Notes: a model not told the origin generated them from the letters alone. A stretch of 56,260 nt of DNA from Methylocystis sp. KS32 (GCA_002862095.1 PHSQ01000004.1:1-56260), one strand, 5' to 3'; counted from the stretch's first letter, positions 36,474 through 46,415 are shown. Numbers and translations: made by a program.

Positions 36474-36686
36474 TTATTGTTGCGTACAATTTGAAATATT
36501 AACTGCGGCGTCTTTGTCAAGTTCCTTCCTAACCTCTTCCATAATTTGCCTCAAAAGGCCTTCAGCCGCCTCTATTGAAGCAGTCGCTCGGACAGCGACA
36601 ATCTCTCCATCGGATTTAAATATAATAACTACTGGAGGATAGTCGATTGATGGGGGTGGATATACAATGCCCTGTAGGTAAGACAT
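36474..36686 (-). CDS. Small protein of unknown function, 70 aa
   Basis: ATG 36686 has AGAGGA eight bases upstream. The protein has a short N-terminal YPPPSIDYPPVVIIFKSDGE strand region and a C-terminal amphipathic helix (ASIEAAEGLLRQIMEEVRKEL). No signal peptide. GC is visibly lower than in the flanking genes, hinting at recent arrival. No family recognised. Confidence 0.5.
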   Translation of the reverse strand: MSYLQGIVYPPPSIDYPPVVIIFKSDGEIVAVRATASIEAAEGLLRQIMEEVRKELDKDAAVNISNCTQQ

Positions 36687-36840
36687 GGCTTTGTCCTCTC
36701 ATTTATTCATCAATATGATGCGAGCAGTGATCTGCAGCAAGGACAGGTTGAAAAAACCACTAATTTTCTTTTTCAAAATTGTTCAATTAGCCGCCTCAAC
36801 TGACAGCAATGAGTTGTTATGAAGGGAAAAAGTCCGTCCC

Positions 36841-37818
36841 TTACGGTGCTTCATTTATGGGTCGGAAGGGCTTTGGAATTTTGCCCTGGGCGTCGAGCCG
36901 GGAAAATATTTTGAGGCCGATTTCCTCGTTGCCGTTCGGATGCACGAGGATGATCGACCCCGGGCGCGGCAGAGGGCCGAGCGCGAGCCAGCTATCCGAC
37001 CCCAGCGCGATCAGATGGAGACTTCGTAATTTCTCCATGAGAGCGGCGTCGGACACGAGACCCGGAAATCGGAAAAAAACCGAGGGCGTCACGCCTTTCG
37101 AAACCATGAGCTTTTCGGTTTCGAATATTTCCTCGTCCATATCGACTCCGGGAGTGAGAAGATAGGTCTTCGCGTCGGAAACGCCTTTGACATAGGGGTG
37201 TCGGAAGGAATGATTCACCCAACTTATTGTCAACCGCCCGCTTTCGGCTTGTTTTTTCAGCCATTCCCAATCGGCGGCGTGATGTATGATCCAGAGTCCC
37301 GAAACGCTGAGCGCGATGGGAGCGCCCGGATCCTTCTCGCTCAGCGCTACTAGAAACGCGCGGTCGAGGGGCTGTCGGCTGGGACACAGATCTCCGGTGA
37401 GGTAGCTTCCCGCTCCCTGGCCATGCGTCAAACCGGCGTTTTCCAGCACTTTGGGGGTTCCCTCCTTGGCCGGAAGGCGAAGCGCCGCGATAAAGCGGGT
37501 TCCGCTCTCGCTCGCATCGTCGGCATCGGCGCAGCGCCAGCATTGGGACCGCTCGATGCGGGTGGACAGACTCGAGGGATCGACCGTAAGCAGCAGCGCC
37601 ACGCCGTCCATGGTCATGCGTCGGGTGGCGAGTCGCGTTTCCCCAGCTTCGTTTGCGCAGCTTTGGAAGATGGCGCGATAATCCCGAAGCGAGGCCCCCT
37701 CGGTTTCGACGCGCGCCGCGCATTGTCCATCTTTCGCGAAAACTGGACCGCGACCGATCGCCACCGGAGCCAACGCCGCGATTAATGTGGCCAGGCACTT
37801 TTTCAGTAAGAGGCGCAT
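36841..37818 (-). CDS. Exported polysaccharide deacetylase-like protein
   Basis: 325 residues from ATG 37818; the longer frame has no protein character. A signal peptide (MRLLLKKCLATLIAALAPVA...FA) ends near residue 28. The C-terminal part carries a WVNHSFRHPY motif (possible metal-binding His pair of a NodB-type fold), FRFPGLVSD, and SIILVHPNGNEE, which is the usual third motif. The usual catalytic Asp-Asp pair is not seen, so activity is uncertain. Likely acts on a cell-envelope glycan. Its start overlaps the start of the divergent GNAT gene by head-to-head contact. Confidence 0.65.
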   Translation of the reverse strand: MRLLLKKCLATLIAALAPVAIGRGPVFAKDGQCAARVETEGASLRDYRAIFQSCANEAGETRLATRRMTMDGVALLLTVDPSSLSTRIERSQCWRCADADDASESGTRFIAALRLPAKEGTPKVLENAGLTHGQGAGSYLTGDLCPSRQPLDRAFLVALSEKDPGAPIALSVSGLWIIHHAADWEWLKKQAESGRLTISWVNHSFRHPYVKGVSDAKTYLLTPGVDMDEEIFETEKLMVSKGVTPSVFFRFPGLVSDAALMEKLRSLHLIALGSDSWLALGPLPRPGSIILVHPNGNEEIGLKIFSRLDAQGKIPKPFRPINEAP

Positions 37819-37819
37819 G

Positions 37820-38272
37820 ATGGTTTTCGATGATCGTTTCGGACAGTCGCCCGCGCAGGCGCGTTTTGCGATTGACGAGGCCCGCGAGTCGCCCTGGGTT
37901 GCGGAGTCGCTTGCGGCGGAAATCGCGTCGGGTTTTGGACAGCGCGACGAGTCGCCATTTTCTATCCTAGCGCGAGAAGAGAACACAGGGTTGATTGGGG
38001 GGGTGAACGGCGTCTCGCATTGGCGATGGCTCTATATCAGACATTTCTTTGTGGTCTCGGCATGGCGCCGGCGGGGTTTGGGTCGTCGATTGATGGCGCA
38101 GGCCGAGGCGCTCGGACAGGCGCGTGGGTGCGGGGGGATTTATCTCGACACGTTCGACAAAAACGCCGCCGCGTTCTATCAGCGTTGCGGCTTCGTTCGC
38201 TGCGGCGCGATCGATAATTTTCCTCCCGGCGCGGCGCGAATTTACATGAAGAAAGACCTTCACGCTGGTTAA
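37820..38272 (+). CDS. GNAT-family N-acetyltransferase
   Basis: 150 residues from ATG 37820 (AGAGG six bases upstream; ATG 37817 also possible). Acetyl-CoA site: YIRHFFVVSAWRRRGLGRRLMAQAEALG (R-x-x-G-x-G/A loop), then GGIYLDTFDKNAAAFYQRCGF and the final MKKDL. Substrate unknown. The coding start abuts the start of the divergent deacetylase-like gene, so there is no room for a separate promoter region; it ends 2 bp from the convergent kinase gene. Confidence 0.75.
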   Translation: MVFDDRFGQSPAQARFAIDEARESPWVAESLAAEIASGFGQRDESPFSILAREENTGLIGGVNGVSHWRWLYIRHFFVVSAWRRRGLGRRLMAQAEALGQARGCGGIYLDTFDKNAAAFYQRCGFVRCGAIDNFPPGAARIYMKKDLHAG

Positions 38273-38274
38273 GC

Positions 38275-39762
38275 TCACGTCTGCCAAGGCAGAGTGTGCT
38301 TTATCTCCGCGACGACCGTGGAGATATCGGCGTGCGCATTCACGCGCGTCCAGCGCAACTGGCCCAATACGGAAAGCATCTGCTGTTTCAATACTTCTCG
38401 CGTCGCGTCGGAGGGATCGTCGCGCCGGGCGTCTACCCGTTCAATCCGCGCCGCAAGCTCCACATCCAGCCAAAATCCGGCGAAAGGCGCCTTCGCGTCC
38501 CGCGCGACCTGTTCGATTTCTTGTCGGCGGTCGATTCGGTCGAACACGGCGTCGATTGTCATCGGCCATCCCGCCGCCAGGACTCGCGCCGCCTGTTCCA
38601 TCATCAACGCATAGACGCGGGTCGAAACGTCGGGGGCGTAGGCCTGCGCCGGCAGACGCTCCGTTGGCCCGACGCCGAATAGTTTCTTGCGCAGGCGGTC
38701 GCTGTTTATCGTGCGCGCGCCGGGGGGAGCCCCGATCGAAGGCGCGAGTTCGGCGGCGACGCTCGATTTGCCGGAGCCGCTATATCCGCCAATGGCGACG
38801 AGGCATGGAGCGTTGTCGCGTGCGAGCGCCCGAGCGAGATGGAAATAGTCGTTCGCCTCGTCGGGCTTGCCCTGTTCGGCTGCGACATAGGCTCGGACGG
38901 TCGCTCTGAGCGAACAGAAAAAAGGCAGAAGCGCGAGACCATCCGTTTCGTCGCGCCAGTCGAGGTAGCGATTGAGCGCGAAGTTCGCCAGCGCCATTCG
39001 CCCGACTCGCCACAGGTCCATGAGCAGAAAGGCGAGATCGTAAAGCACGTCTATGCACGCGAGTTCGTCCGAAAACTCGAGACAATCGAAAGGCGTCGGC
39101 TCGCCCTCGAACATGCATATATTGCTCAAGGTAAGGTCGCCATGACAGCGCTTCGTCTTGCCCTGCGTTTGGCGGGCGTCCAGCAAGGGCCCGTTTTTTT
39201 CGAGGAGTGATCGCAGCCGGGCCATATGCTCGCTCAAGGCCAAGGCTGGCGCCGGCGGCGTCTCGCGCAAACTGGTTTCGGTCAGGCGAAGCAGCTTCGT
39301 CATCGCCTGGCTCCCGCCCCAGCGAGAGACGACCTCAGCCCTGTCGTGGAACTCAGCGATCCGCCGGGCAAGCGTCTCGACTATGTTTCGGTTCAACTGT
39401 CCCGCCGCCGCCATGCGATCGAACGAGGCGTCAGAATCGAAACGGCGCATTTCCACGACGCCGTCCACGAGTTCGCCTGAGCCGTCGAGTTCGAGGGCGC
39501 CGGAATGCGCGCGAGTGACGCGCCGCGCCCCCAGATAGAGCCGTGGCGCCAAGCGCCGATTGAGGGAAACTTCGCGCTCGCACATCGCCAGGCGTTTTTG
39601 CGGCGTGGAGAAATCGAGATAGGGAAAGGTGACGTCGCGCTTGAGTTTGAAAGCGCGCGCGCGGCCCAGGATCACGCGGGAGATGTGAGTCCGCGCGACC
39701 TCGCTCGGCCCGTCGAGCGTGGCCAGAAAATCGAGCGTTTCTCTCTGCTTGTCCAATTCCAC
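38275..39762 (-). CDS. Aminoglycoside-phosphotransferase-like domain fused to AAA/P-loop kinase domain
   Basis: 495 residues. Residues 1-320 form an APH-like kinase fold with the catalytic loop CHGDLTLSNICMF and a following FDCLEFSDE (DFG-equivalent). A P-loop domain begins near residue 325 with Walker A GGYSGSGKSSVA and has DAVFDR and RRDD later. The combination (COG2187 plus COG0645) is a known bifunctional family of unknown substrate. It is convergent with the GNAT gene and lies upstream of a repeat element. Confidence 0.8.
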   Translation of the reverse strand: MELDKQRETLDFLATLDGPSEVARTHISRVILGRARAFKLKRDVTFPYLDFSTPQKRLAMCEREVSLNRRLAPRLYLGARRVTRAHSGALELDGSGELVDGVVEMRRFDSDASFDRMAAAGQLNRNIVETLARRIAEFHDRAEVVSRWGGSQAMTKLLRLTETSLRETPPAPALALSEHMARLRSLLEKNGPLLDARQTQGKTKRCHGDLTLSNICMFEGEPTPFDCLEFSDELACIDVLYDLAFLLMDLWRVGRMALANFALNRYLDWRDETDGLALLPFFCSLRATVRAYVAAEQGKPDEANDYFHLARALARDNAPCLVAIGGYSGSGKSSVAAELAPSIGAPPGARTINSDRLRKKLFGVGPTERLPAQAYAPDVSTRVYALMMEQAARVLAAGWPMTIDAVFDRIDRRQEIEQVARDAKAPFAGFWLDVELAARIERVDARRDDPSDATREVLKQQMLSVLGQLRWTRVNAHADISTVVAEIKHTLPWQT

Positions 39763-39824
39763 CCGATCGCTTCCTCCACAGACGGCGGCGGATGCTCGGC
39801 GGCCCCTTCAGCCGTTGGCCCGCG

Positions 39825-39939
39825 CTAGCGCTTTCTGACCAGACGGAATGGTCTGGTAGATTAAGAAATCGCTCCAGATTCAAAAAGCTGGAGCTAAATC
39901 TAATCGAAAAAGTCTATCAACTTTTTCGGATTTTGCTCT
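39825..39939 (-). repeat. AGAGCAAAATCC palindromic element, full copy (inverted)
   Basis: Read on the minus strand: AGAGCAAAATCCGAAAAAGT..., second hairpin ACCAGAC...GTCTGGT, ending GCGCTAG. It overlaps the 3' end of the flippase gene and gives its last 12 residues and stop. Confidence 0.85.
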
Positions 39940-41345
39940 ATGAGCCGTGGATGAAGCAGAGTTCTCAAGCCCACGAGGTCGAGAGTCAACGCCGTCGCCA
40001 AATATACGCTGGCGCCCAAGGCCATTTGCGCCGTCATCACAAAGAGCCCCGGCGTCATGCCGCGCAACGGCAGGACCGCCACGAGCATGAGCGCGCTGGC
40101 AAACAACGTTCCCAGTATATCCCGGGCCCGCGGCCACATGGGCTCGAGCAGAAACAACATCGAGAGCAGAGCGAGCATCCCAAAAAGGCTCGAGAACGAC
40201 TGCGCGAGAGCGAATTTCGCCGCGTCGCCATGGGACGGCGCGAAATCGATGGTGAGCAAATTGACGAGGACGGCGGACAAAGCGCCGATAATGAGCGGCG
40301 CGAGACGATGAGATATCTGATAGGCCGGATTAAGCCCATAGTTGATCAGCGCGAAGGCCGCGAGGGCAGGGGCCATCAGGGTGAAATAATGGGCGAATGG
40401 TCCTTGGAAATTCCGCGGCACGAACAGCGTCTGGAAGCTCGGTAGAATGAGCCAGCATCCCAGAACCGCCGGAGTCACGATGGCGACAACGACGCCCATA
40501 TTTCGCGAGACCTGCGCGCGCGCGCCCTCGGGGCCGATGGTTTTTTCCGCGCGCACGGCGATTTGGAACAAGATGACGTCCAGCGCCGAGCCGATCGCGC
40601 CCACGATGCGAATGCCGACCTCATAGGCCAGCGAGAGCTGGCCCGCCTCCGCGAAGCCAAGCGTTTGAGAAACGAGAATTCGGTTGAGAAGCGGTATCGA
40701 CTGATAAAGAATGTTCGCGCCGATGATTGGAAGTCCATAGCCTAGGAATTGCATGGCGAGCGCGCGCTCAGGCCTGGCGTTTCGCGCGTTTGGATCGATA
40801 AGGCCGCTGCTCGCGGCGACGAGCGATCCCGTCACGCTAATGATCATGCCCAGTATCGTGACGCGCGCGGAGCCGAATACCAGGGCGCCGCCGACGGTGA
40901 GCAGCAAGGCCAATGAATTTTTGGCGATCACGATGACGCCATAGGGTTTGTCCAAAAAGCGGGAACGAAGCAGCGCACATGCAAAATCGAACAGTCCGTT
41001 CGAGATGGAGACGGCTATCGCGAGAGCGGCCAAGTCCGACGATAATGGCAATTCCAGATCCGCGAAATACACCGCGACAGCGATAACGCTCGCGCCGAGC
41101 GCGATCCAAAGAAAAGCGCGGTCCAGCGTCGCGCGCACTTGCGGCTTTTCGATCTGATCGCGTTGGGAATAAAAGCGCGTGGCGGCGAAGCGAAGCCAGT
41201 CGAACAAGAGAAGCTGTATAATGACCGACGCCGACAGGGCGACTGTAAAGCGACCAAACTCGGCGGGACCAAGAAATTTTGCGACGAGCAGGCTGACCAC
41301 GAAATTGAGCAGGCTGTTCATCGCGAATACCAGCATCATCCACAT
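39900..41345 (-). CDS. Polysaccharide flippase (Wzx/MOP superfamily)
   Basis: 481 residues with about 12-14 hydrophobic helices and the MOP-family start (LLNFVVSLLVAKFLGPAEFGRFTVALS). Likely flips lipid-linked sugar units across the inner membrane. It follows the outer-membrane barrel gene by 35 bp, so both may serve an exopolysaccharide. The C-terminus (IEQNPKKLIDFFD, stop TAG) is encoded by the palindromic element at 39825-39939, so the original end of the gene was replaced by the repeat. Confidence 0.82.
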   Translation of the reverse strand: MWMMLVFAMNSLLNFVVSLLVAKFLGPAEFGRFTVALSASVIIQLLLFDWLRFAATRFYSQRDQIEKPQVRATLDRAFLWIALGASVIAVAVYFADLELPLSSDLAALAIAVSISNGLFDFACALLRSRFLDKPYGVIVIAKNSLALLLTVGGALVFGSARVTILGMIISVTGSLVAASSGLIDPNARNARPERALAMQFLGYGLPIIGANILYQSIPLLNRILVSQTLGFAEAGQLSLAYEVGIRIVGAIGSALDVILFQIAVRAEKTIGPEGARAQVSRNMGVVVAIVTPAVLGCWLILPSFQTLFVPRNFQGPFAHYFTLMAPALAAFALINYGLNPAYQISHRLAPLIIGALSAVLVNLLTIDFAPSHGDAAKFALAQSFSSLFGMLALLSMLFLLEPMWPRARDILGTLFASALMLVAVLPLRGMTPGLFVMTAQMALGASVYLATALTLDLVGLRTLLHPRLIEQNPKKLIDFFD

Positions 41346-41380
41346 GCGTGCGCGTCTCCCCGGCGCGGCGAACCGCCCGT

Positions 41381-43003
41381 CTATTCCTGAATCCTGAGGC
41401 CGACGAGAAATACGTTCGCTGTGTAGTCGTCGCCCTGGGCGTTGCTCGTCAGCCGTTCACGGGAATAGCTCGCTTTGACGACGACCGAGCGTGTGATCTT
41501 GTATTCTAGCTTCACGCCTGCGGTGTAGCCTCTCTCGTAGAGAAAGGCGCCCTGGTAGTCGTTGGTGAAATAACTTCCGATCGCCGATACGTTCAGATTG
41601 CGCAACAGATCATGGGAAAGCTGTGCGGAGTAGGTATGGGTCAATGCGCCCGACGCGCCGATCACCGTTGTTTCGTTGAGCGTCGTAGCGACTTTCAGCG
41701 TCGCGGTGGTGAGCGGAGTAGGGGTATAAATCAGCGACGCGTCTATGGTTGGACCTCGCAATTGCGGCAGACGCGGGTCTTTATAGGTTCGTTCAGCATA
41801 ACCGCCGGCGACCTCGCCGCGCAGGAGGCCGCTGATCTTGATCGAAGCGCCGCCGCGCGCCGCCACGCCGTCGCTGTCCCGCTCGTAACCCCATGGGTCC
41901 TCGTAAGCGTCATGAATGCGCGTGTCGTAAGTCGACTCGACGAAAGGCTTCAGATAGGGCGAAACTTCATACGCCACTCTGCCGGTGACGCCGTAATCGT
42001 TGAAGTCGGTGCTGGCGAGGTTGAGGTTGGAGCCGTCGTTGTAATAGGCGTCTTGATACATCGTTCGGTCGAACGAGCCCCGAAGCGATATCTCCAGTCG
42101 GTTGAATTTCTGCGTCGCCCCCGCGCTGGTCCCGATGGAGAAAACAATGGGACGGTTGACCGCCGTGACATTCGGCGATCCCGACGAAATGGCGGGAGCG
42201 CTGGGGAGTATCGAGTCGAGCGTGTAGCGGCCGGCGATATCGATCGATGTGTCCTTGGTCACGTCGAATCGGCCGGTGAAGGAGCCGGCGCCGTCGGGAT
42301 GATTGGCCTGTTGATATTCCAAATAATCCACGTAGCCCAGTCGCATATCGGCTTGGAAATCGTCGCGCTCCCAGTCCGAGCGCAATTTGAATCCCCCGTC
42401 GACGCGAAGCAGTTGGGAGCCGGTGGGATTGGATGTCGCGGAGAGACGATCGGGGTTGCTGTCATATCCGGTCGAGGTTTCGACGAAAGGCGTCAGGCGC
42501 AGCGAGCCGATGCCAACGCCGACAGGATCGTAGGGGCTCTCCTCGACCTTCGGCTTTGGCTTCGTCTTGATCGGTTGGGGCACGGCCACGGTCGGCGGAA
42601 TCTCGGGCGCCGGATCCCCGTCCTTCCGAGGCTGATGCGCCAGGCGTCGGGCCACCGCCGAGGTTTTGTAGGCTTCCAGTGGCGGGAGGGGATTTTTGGG
42701 CGGGCGCGGCGTTCCGGCGTGAATGCGCGCCGGGGGATAACGTTTGGGCAGCCGGACCTTGGGTCGCGGCGCCCCGTAATTCGCGGCCTGGGAGGTCGGG
42801 AGGCCGCTGGTAGGCCCTCTCAGCAATTCGTCCGTGGGGACGGAGGGGTCGTCGAGGGAGGGCGCAGAGGGTCCGTCGGAGATCGAGAGCGGCGGCGGCG
42901 ACTGGCTGGGAAATGTCTGCGCCAAAAGCGGCTGCGCGGCCGCTAATGAGGCGGCGAGCGCGAAGGCCGCGGCGGCTCGGTTTTGGACTCTCCGGGGCGG
43001 CAC
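41381..43003 (-). CDS. Outer-membrane beta-barrel protein (BBP2-like)
   Basis: 540 residues, GTG start after GAGGG. A signal peptide (ALAASLAAAQPLLAQ) ends near 29. A Pro-rich linker runs to about 150 (KTKPKPKVEESPYDPVG). The rest is a series of alternating amphipathic strands (e.g. GGFKLRSDWERDDFQADMRLGY, YDVTGRVAYEVSPYLKPFVES-type repeats) up to the last YTANVFLVGLRIQE. This is typical of alphaproteobacterial exopolysaccharide-associated barrels. First gene of a two-gene unit with the flippase. Confidence 0.8.
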   Translation of the reverse strand: MPPRRVQNRAAAAFALAASLAAAQPLLAQTFPSQSPPPLSISDGPSAPSLDDPSVPTDELLRGPTSGLPTSQAANYGAPRPKVRLPKRYPPARIHAGTPRPPKNPLPPLEAYKTSAVARRLAHQPRKDGDPAPEIPPTVAVPQPIKTKPKPKVEESPYDPVGVGIGSLRLTPFVETSTGYDSNPDRLSATSNPTGSQLLRVDGGFKLRSDWERDDFQADMRLGYVDYLEYQQANHPDGAGSFTGRFDVTKDTSIDIAGRYTLDSILPSAPAISSGSPNVTAVNRPIVFSIGTSAGATQKFNRLEISLRGSFDRTMYQDAYYNDGSNLNLASTDFNDYGVTGRVAYEVSPYLKPFVESTYDTRIHDAYEDPWGYERDSDGVAARGGASIKISGLLRGEVAGGYAERTYKDPRLPQLRGPTIDASLIYTPTPLTTATLKVATTLNETTVIGASGALTHTYSAQLSHDLLRNLNVSAIGSYFTNDYQGAFLYERGYTAGVKLEYKITRSVVVKASYSRERLTSNAQGDDYTANVFLVGLRIQE

Positions 43004-43096
43004 TTAGTTCCCTCGCGCAGGCATAGAGCCGGTCCGGGGACAGGGCTCAACCATTAGCGATAAGGATTTATGGTTAACGGCCGCTTACCGGCGACC

Positions 43097-43339
43097 TTAC
43101 TCCATGCCGAGAGCCGAGAGATAGAGACCTAATATCTCTTCTTCTTCCTCGCGCTTACCCTTGTCCAGGCGGCGCAGCGAAACAATCTTGCGCATGATTT
43201 TGGGGTCGAATCCGGTCGCCTTGGCCTCGCCATAGACATCCTTGATGTCGTCGGCGATCGCCCGCTTTTCTTCTTCGAGTTTCTCGATACGTTCGATAAA
43301 AGCCTTGAGATGGCCCCCATCGACCAAATTGCTATCCAT
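43097..43339 (-). CDS. gapR: GapR-family nucleoid protein (DUF2312)
   Basis: 80 residues from ATG 43339. The coiled-coil [47 protein letters not shown] is nearly diagnostic, and the tail [16 protein letters not shown] is typical. In Caulobacter GapR binds overtwisted AT-rich DNA ahead of replication and helps topoisomerases. It is found across alphaproteobacteria, supporting the taxonomic call. Confidence 0.95.
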   Translation of the reverse strand: MDSNLVDGGHLKAFIERIEKLEEEKRAIADDIKDVYGEAKATGFDPKIMRKIVSLRRLDKGKREEEEEILGLYLSALGME

Positions 43340-43606
43340 CGGCAGTTCCCGGGAGTTGGCCGCGCTACCTATCCGCTCGCGGCGCCGCGACGGGCGAGGA
43401 CCGCCTCGTCGGCGCGGCGGTAGATCATATCCCACGCATTGCAACGGGCGCGCGCGTCACGTCAAGTCGGTATGGTTGCAAATTCCCGCTTTTCACGCTT
43501 GCCTGCGCTCCACAAGCAAATGCTTTAACGCTTATTGCGGCGACGGCTTGAAATGGCGGCCTTCCTCGACGACATTCGCCGCATTCGATTAAGAGGAGCT
43601 TCAGTT

Positions 43607-44113
43607 ATGAGCCATATTGGCGGGTCTTATCCCCCTCACGGCGACGACGCGATTCGGGGTATTCCGCGCGCCGCGCTGGACGGCGTGCGGACCCGGCGCG
43701 TTTTCGCGGTGTTTCTGGATTTGTTGATCGTTTCGGCGCTTTCGGCGCTGCTTTTCGTCGGGCTGCTGTTGTTGAGCTTCGGCATGACGGCCATCCTGTT
43801 GCCGCCCATTTTTCCTCTCGTGGCCTTTTTCTATAACGGTCTGACGGTCTCCGGCTGGCGCATGGCGACGCCGGGGATGCGCTTCATGGACCTGGAAGTC
43901 CGCACCATGACGGGGCGTCCGGTCCCTTTTATTAACGCGGCGGTCCATGCCGTGCTATTTTACGTAACGACCCTTGCGCCGCCCTTGCTGCTCGTGTCCT
44001 TCATAACGTCGGATAAGCGCTGCCTGCATGATATCTTGGCCGATGTGATCGTCCTGCGACGGTGCGACACGCGAATTGACCTGCAACGGGACGGCGAGGG
44101 CCGGGCCGAATGA
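43607..44113 (+). CDS. RDD-family membrane protein
   Basis: 168 residues from ATG 43607 (AAGAGGAG upstream). [21 protein letters not shown] gives the R-x-x-A-x-x-x-D pattern of the RDD family, followed by membrane helices at about 50-75 and 130-150, [12 protein letters not shown], and [14 protein letters not shown]. The stop overlaps the bpt start by four bases (ATGA). An RDD gene before bpt is common in Hyphomicrobiales; the RDD function here is unknown. Confidence 0.85.
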   Translation: MSHIGGSYPPHGDDAIRGIPRAALDGVRTRRVFAVFLDLLIVSALSALLFVGLLLLSFGMTAILLPPIFPLVAFFYNGLTVSGWRMATPGMRFMDLEVRTMTGRPVPFINAAVHAVLFYVTTLAPPLLLVSFITSDKRCLHDILADVIVLRRCDTRIDLQRDGEGRAE

Positions 44114-44850
44114 GTCGGGAGGGACGAAGAGAGGTGACCCGAGAGTTTCGCGACGCGCCGCAATTCTATCTTACCGCCCCCTCGCCATGCCCCTATTTGC
44201 CCGGCCGCGACGAGCGTAAGGTTTTTACTCACCTCATCGGCCGCCGCGCGGCGGCCCTCAACGACACATTGACCCAGTCCGGGTTTCGTCGATCGCAAAC
44301 CATCGCCTATCGTCCGGCCTGCGAGGCCTGCAGGCGTTGCGTCTCCGTCCGGGTCTTGGTGAACGATTTCGTTCCCTCCCGCGGATTCCGCCGAATAGCC
44401 AAAAGGCGCCGGAATTTCCTCGGGGCGACGCAGCCCCCTCGCGCGACAGCGGAGCAATTTCAACTGTTTCGGGCCTATTTGGAGGCCCGCCATTACGACG
44501 GAGGGATGGCCGACATGACTTTCGCCGACTATCAGATGATGGTCGAGGACAGCCATATCGAGACGTGGCTGCTGGAATATCGGGACGAGGCGGGAAAATT
44601 GGTCGCCGCCTGCCTGACCGACCGTCTCTCGGACGGGCTGTCGATGGTCTATTCCTTTTATGATCCGATGCTCGAACGACAGTCGCCGGGCGCCTTCATG
44701 ATCCTCGACCACGTGTCGCGGACGCGCGATTTGGGGCTCGAGCGCCTCTATCTAGGCTATTGGGTCGAAGGCTCGTCGAAGATGGATTACAAGGCGCGTT
44801 TTCTGCCGCAAGAGCGGCTTGGCATGGATGGCTGGAGCAGAGTAGGTTGA
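44110..44850 (+). CDS. bpt: Aspartate/glutamate leucyltransferase (Bpt)
   Basis: 246 residues. N-terminal [21 protein letters not shown], the cysteine cluster [12 protein letters not shown] (the first cysteine region of ATE/Bpt enzymes), FRRIAKRR, and [19 protein letters not shown] and [18 protein letters not shown] toward the C-terminus. Adds leucine to proteins with N-terminal Asp or Glu so that ClpAP can degrade them (N-end rule). Coupled to the RDD gene by ATGA. Confidence 0.95.
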   Translation: MSREGRREVTREFRDAPQFYLTAPSPCPYLPGRDERKVFTHLIGRRAAALNDTLTQSGFRRSQTIAYRPACEACRRCVSVRVLVNDFVPSRGFRRIAKRRRNFLGATQPPRATAEQFQLFRAYLEARHYDGGMADMTFADYQMMVEDSHIETWLLEYRDEAGKLVAACLTDRLSDGLSMVYSFYDPMLERQSPGAFMILDHVSRTRDLGLERLYLGYWVEGSSKMDYKARFLPQERLGMDGWSRVG

Positions 44851-45017
44851 TTTCTCGAGCCGTTGTTGCCGGCCTGAGGCGTTTCGTCACAAAATCGCCG
44901 GACTATTCGGCCCTTGTTAACCGTGAAGGTGCACTTCTAATTGGAATAGCGCGACCGCGCGTTACAGCGCGCAGGCGCCGTTTGTTTGCGATAGACAAGC
45001 GCAACCGGAGCTATATC

Positions 45018-46337
45018 TTGCTCAAAGTGACGAAATTTAGTCTTTCCCGCCGCGCCTGCTTCTGCGTCGCCGCGGCGTTCTTGCTCACGCCCGCGGCTCG
45101 AGCTGGATCGCCGGATCCTTATGACGGCCAAGCGGAATGGGCTCAACGCTACGATGCGGCGGAGCGCTTGACGGTGTCGCGATCCTCCACGCCCATCCTG
45201 TCGCCGCAAACTGTCGCCGCCACCGAGGCGGCCATAGAACAATATCAAAAGATCGTCGCCGCCGGCGGTTGGCCGGCGGTGCCGACGGGCCAGCAGCTGC
45301 GTTTGGGTTCGAACGGTCCGGCGGTCGTCGCGCTTCGCCGACGGTTGATCATTTCCGGGGATATCGGATCGGAAACGGGCGGAAGCCCGGTGTTCGACTC
45401 TTATGTGGAAGCCGCCGTTCGTCGTTTTCAGGCGCGTCACGGGATCAACGAGACCGGCGTCGTAAATCAACAGACCGCGACGGCGCTCAATGTTTCGGCC
45501 GACACCCGACTGCGACAGCTCGAAATCAATCTCGTTCGTCTTCGCAGCTTTTCCCGCGACCTTGGCAACCGTTACGTGACCGCGAATATTCCCGCGGCTT
45601 CGGTGGAGACGGTCGAGAATGGCGCGGTCGTCACCCACCACATCGCGGGCGTCGGAAAGATAGATCGCCAGTCGCCGGTCATGCAAACCAAGGCCATCCA
45701 GATCAATTTCAATCCGTTCTGGACGGTGCCCGCCTCGGTGATTCGCAAGGATCTTATTCCGAAAATGCAGGCGGACCCCAACTACCTGCATGACAATCAC
45801 ATCCGCGTCTATAATAAAGACAATCAGGAATTGCAGCCGGAGCAGATCAATTGGCGTTCGCTGGATGCGCTCAATTATCGCTTCCGGCAAGACACCGGCG
45901 GCGACTTCAATTCTCTGGGCGTGGTTCGCATCGATATAGCCAATCCCTATGGCGTCTATATGCACGATACTCCAGCCAAGGGCGTATTCGGCGATGATTT
46001 TCGTTTCGTCTCCTCGGGGTGTATCCGTCTCCAGAACGTGCGCGACTACGTAGCCTGGCTGCTGAAGGAGAATCCCGGGTGGGACCGCGACCACATCGAC
46101 GAGGTGATTCGTTCCGGCGAACGGGTTGACGTCAAGCTCGAGCCGCCCGTGCCTGTTTATTGGGTCTATGTCACCGCTTGGGGAGCGCCGGACGGAGTCA
46201 CCCAATTCCGTGAAGACATATATCAAAAGGACGGCTTTGGAGGCGCGCCCAGCACCGTCGCTCTGCAGGGGCGTCCCGTCGCGCAAAACAACCAACCGGC
46301 ACGGCTCGACCCGCGCGACGACGACGACGATCGGTAA
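45018..46337 (+). CDS. L,D-transpeptidase with peptidoglycan-binding domain (YcbB-like)
   Basis: 439 residues from TTG 45018, seven bases after GGAG; GTG 45027 is an alternative, and the frame is open back to 44760 without a protein-like start. Signal peptide (ACFCVAAAFLLTPAARA) to about residue 29. PG-binding repeat at 94-158 (RLGSNGPAVVALRRRL...FQARHGINETGVVN). YkuD domain from about 186 with the catalytic H316 (YMHDTPAKG) and Cys335 in SSGCIR. The tail is Asp-rich (RDDDDDR). Makes 3-3 cross-links or attaches proteins to the cell wall in the periplasm. Confidence 0.9.
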   Translation: MLKVTKFSLSRRACFCVAAAFLLTPAARAGSPDPYDGQAEWAQRYDAAERLTVSRSSTPILSPQTVAATEAAIEQYQKIVAAGGWPAVPTGQQLRLGSNGPAVVALRRRLIISGDIGSETGGSPVFDSYVEAAVRRFQARHGINETGVVNQQTATALNVSADTRLRQLEINLVRLRSFSRDLGNRYVTANIPAASVETVENGAVVTHHIAGVGKIDRQSPVMQTKAIQINFNPFWTVPASVIRKDLIPKMQADPNYLHDNHIRVYNKDNQELQPEQINWRSLDALNYRFRQDTGGDFNSLGVVRIDIANPYGVYMHDTPAKGVFGDDFRFVSSGCIRLQNVRDYVAWLLKENPGWDRDHIDEVIRSGERVDVKLEPPVPVYWVYVTAWGAPDGVTQFREDIYQKDGFGGAPSTVALQGRPVAQNNQPARLDPRDDDDDR

Positions 46338-46415
46338 GGCGAGGCCCTACCTTTCAAACGCGGCGCGATTCAGAAGTTGAAAAATTGGCGGTCTCGCGGG
46401 GGATTTTTTTGAGAT

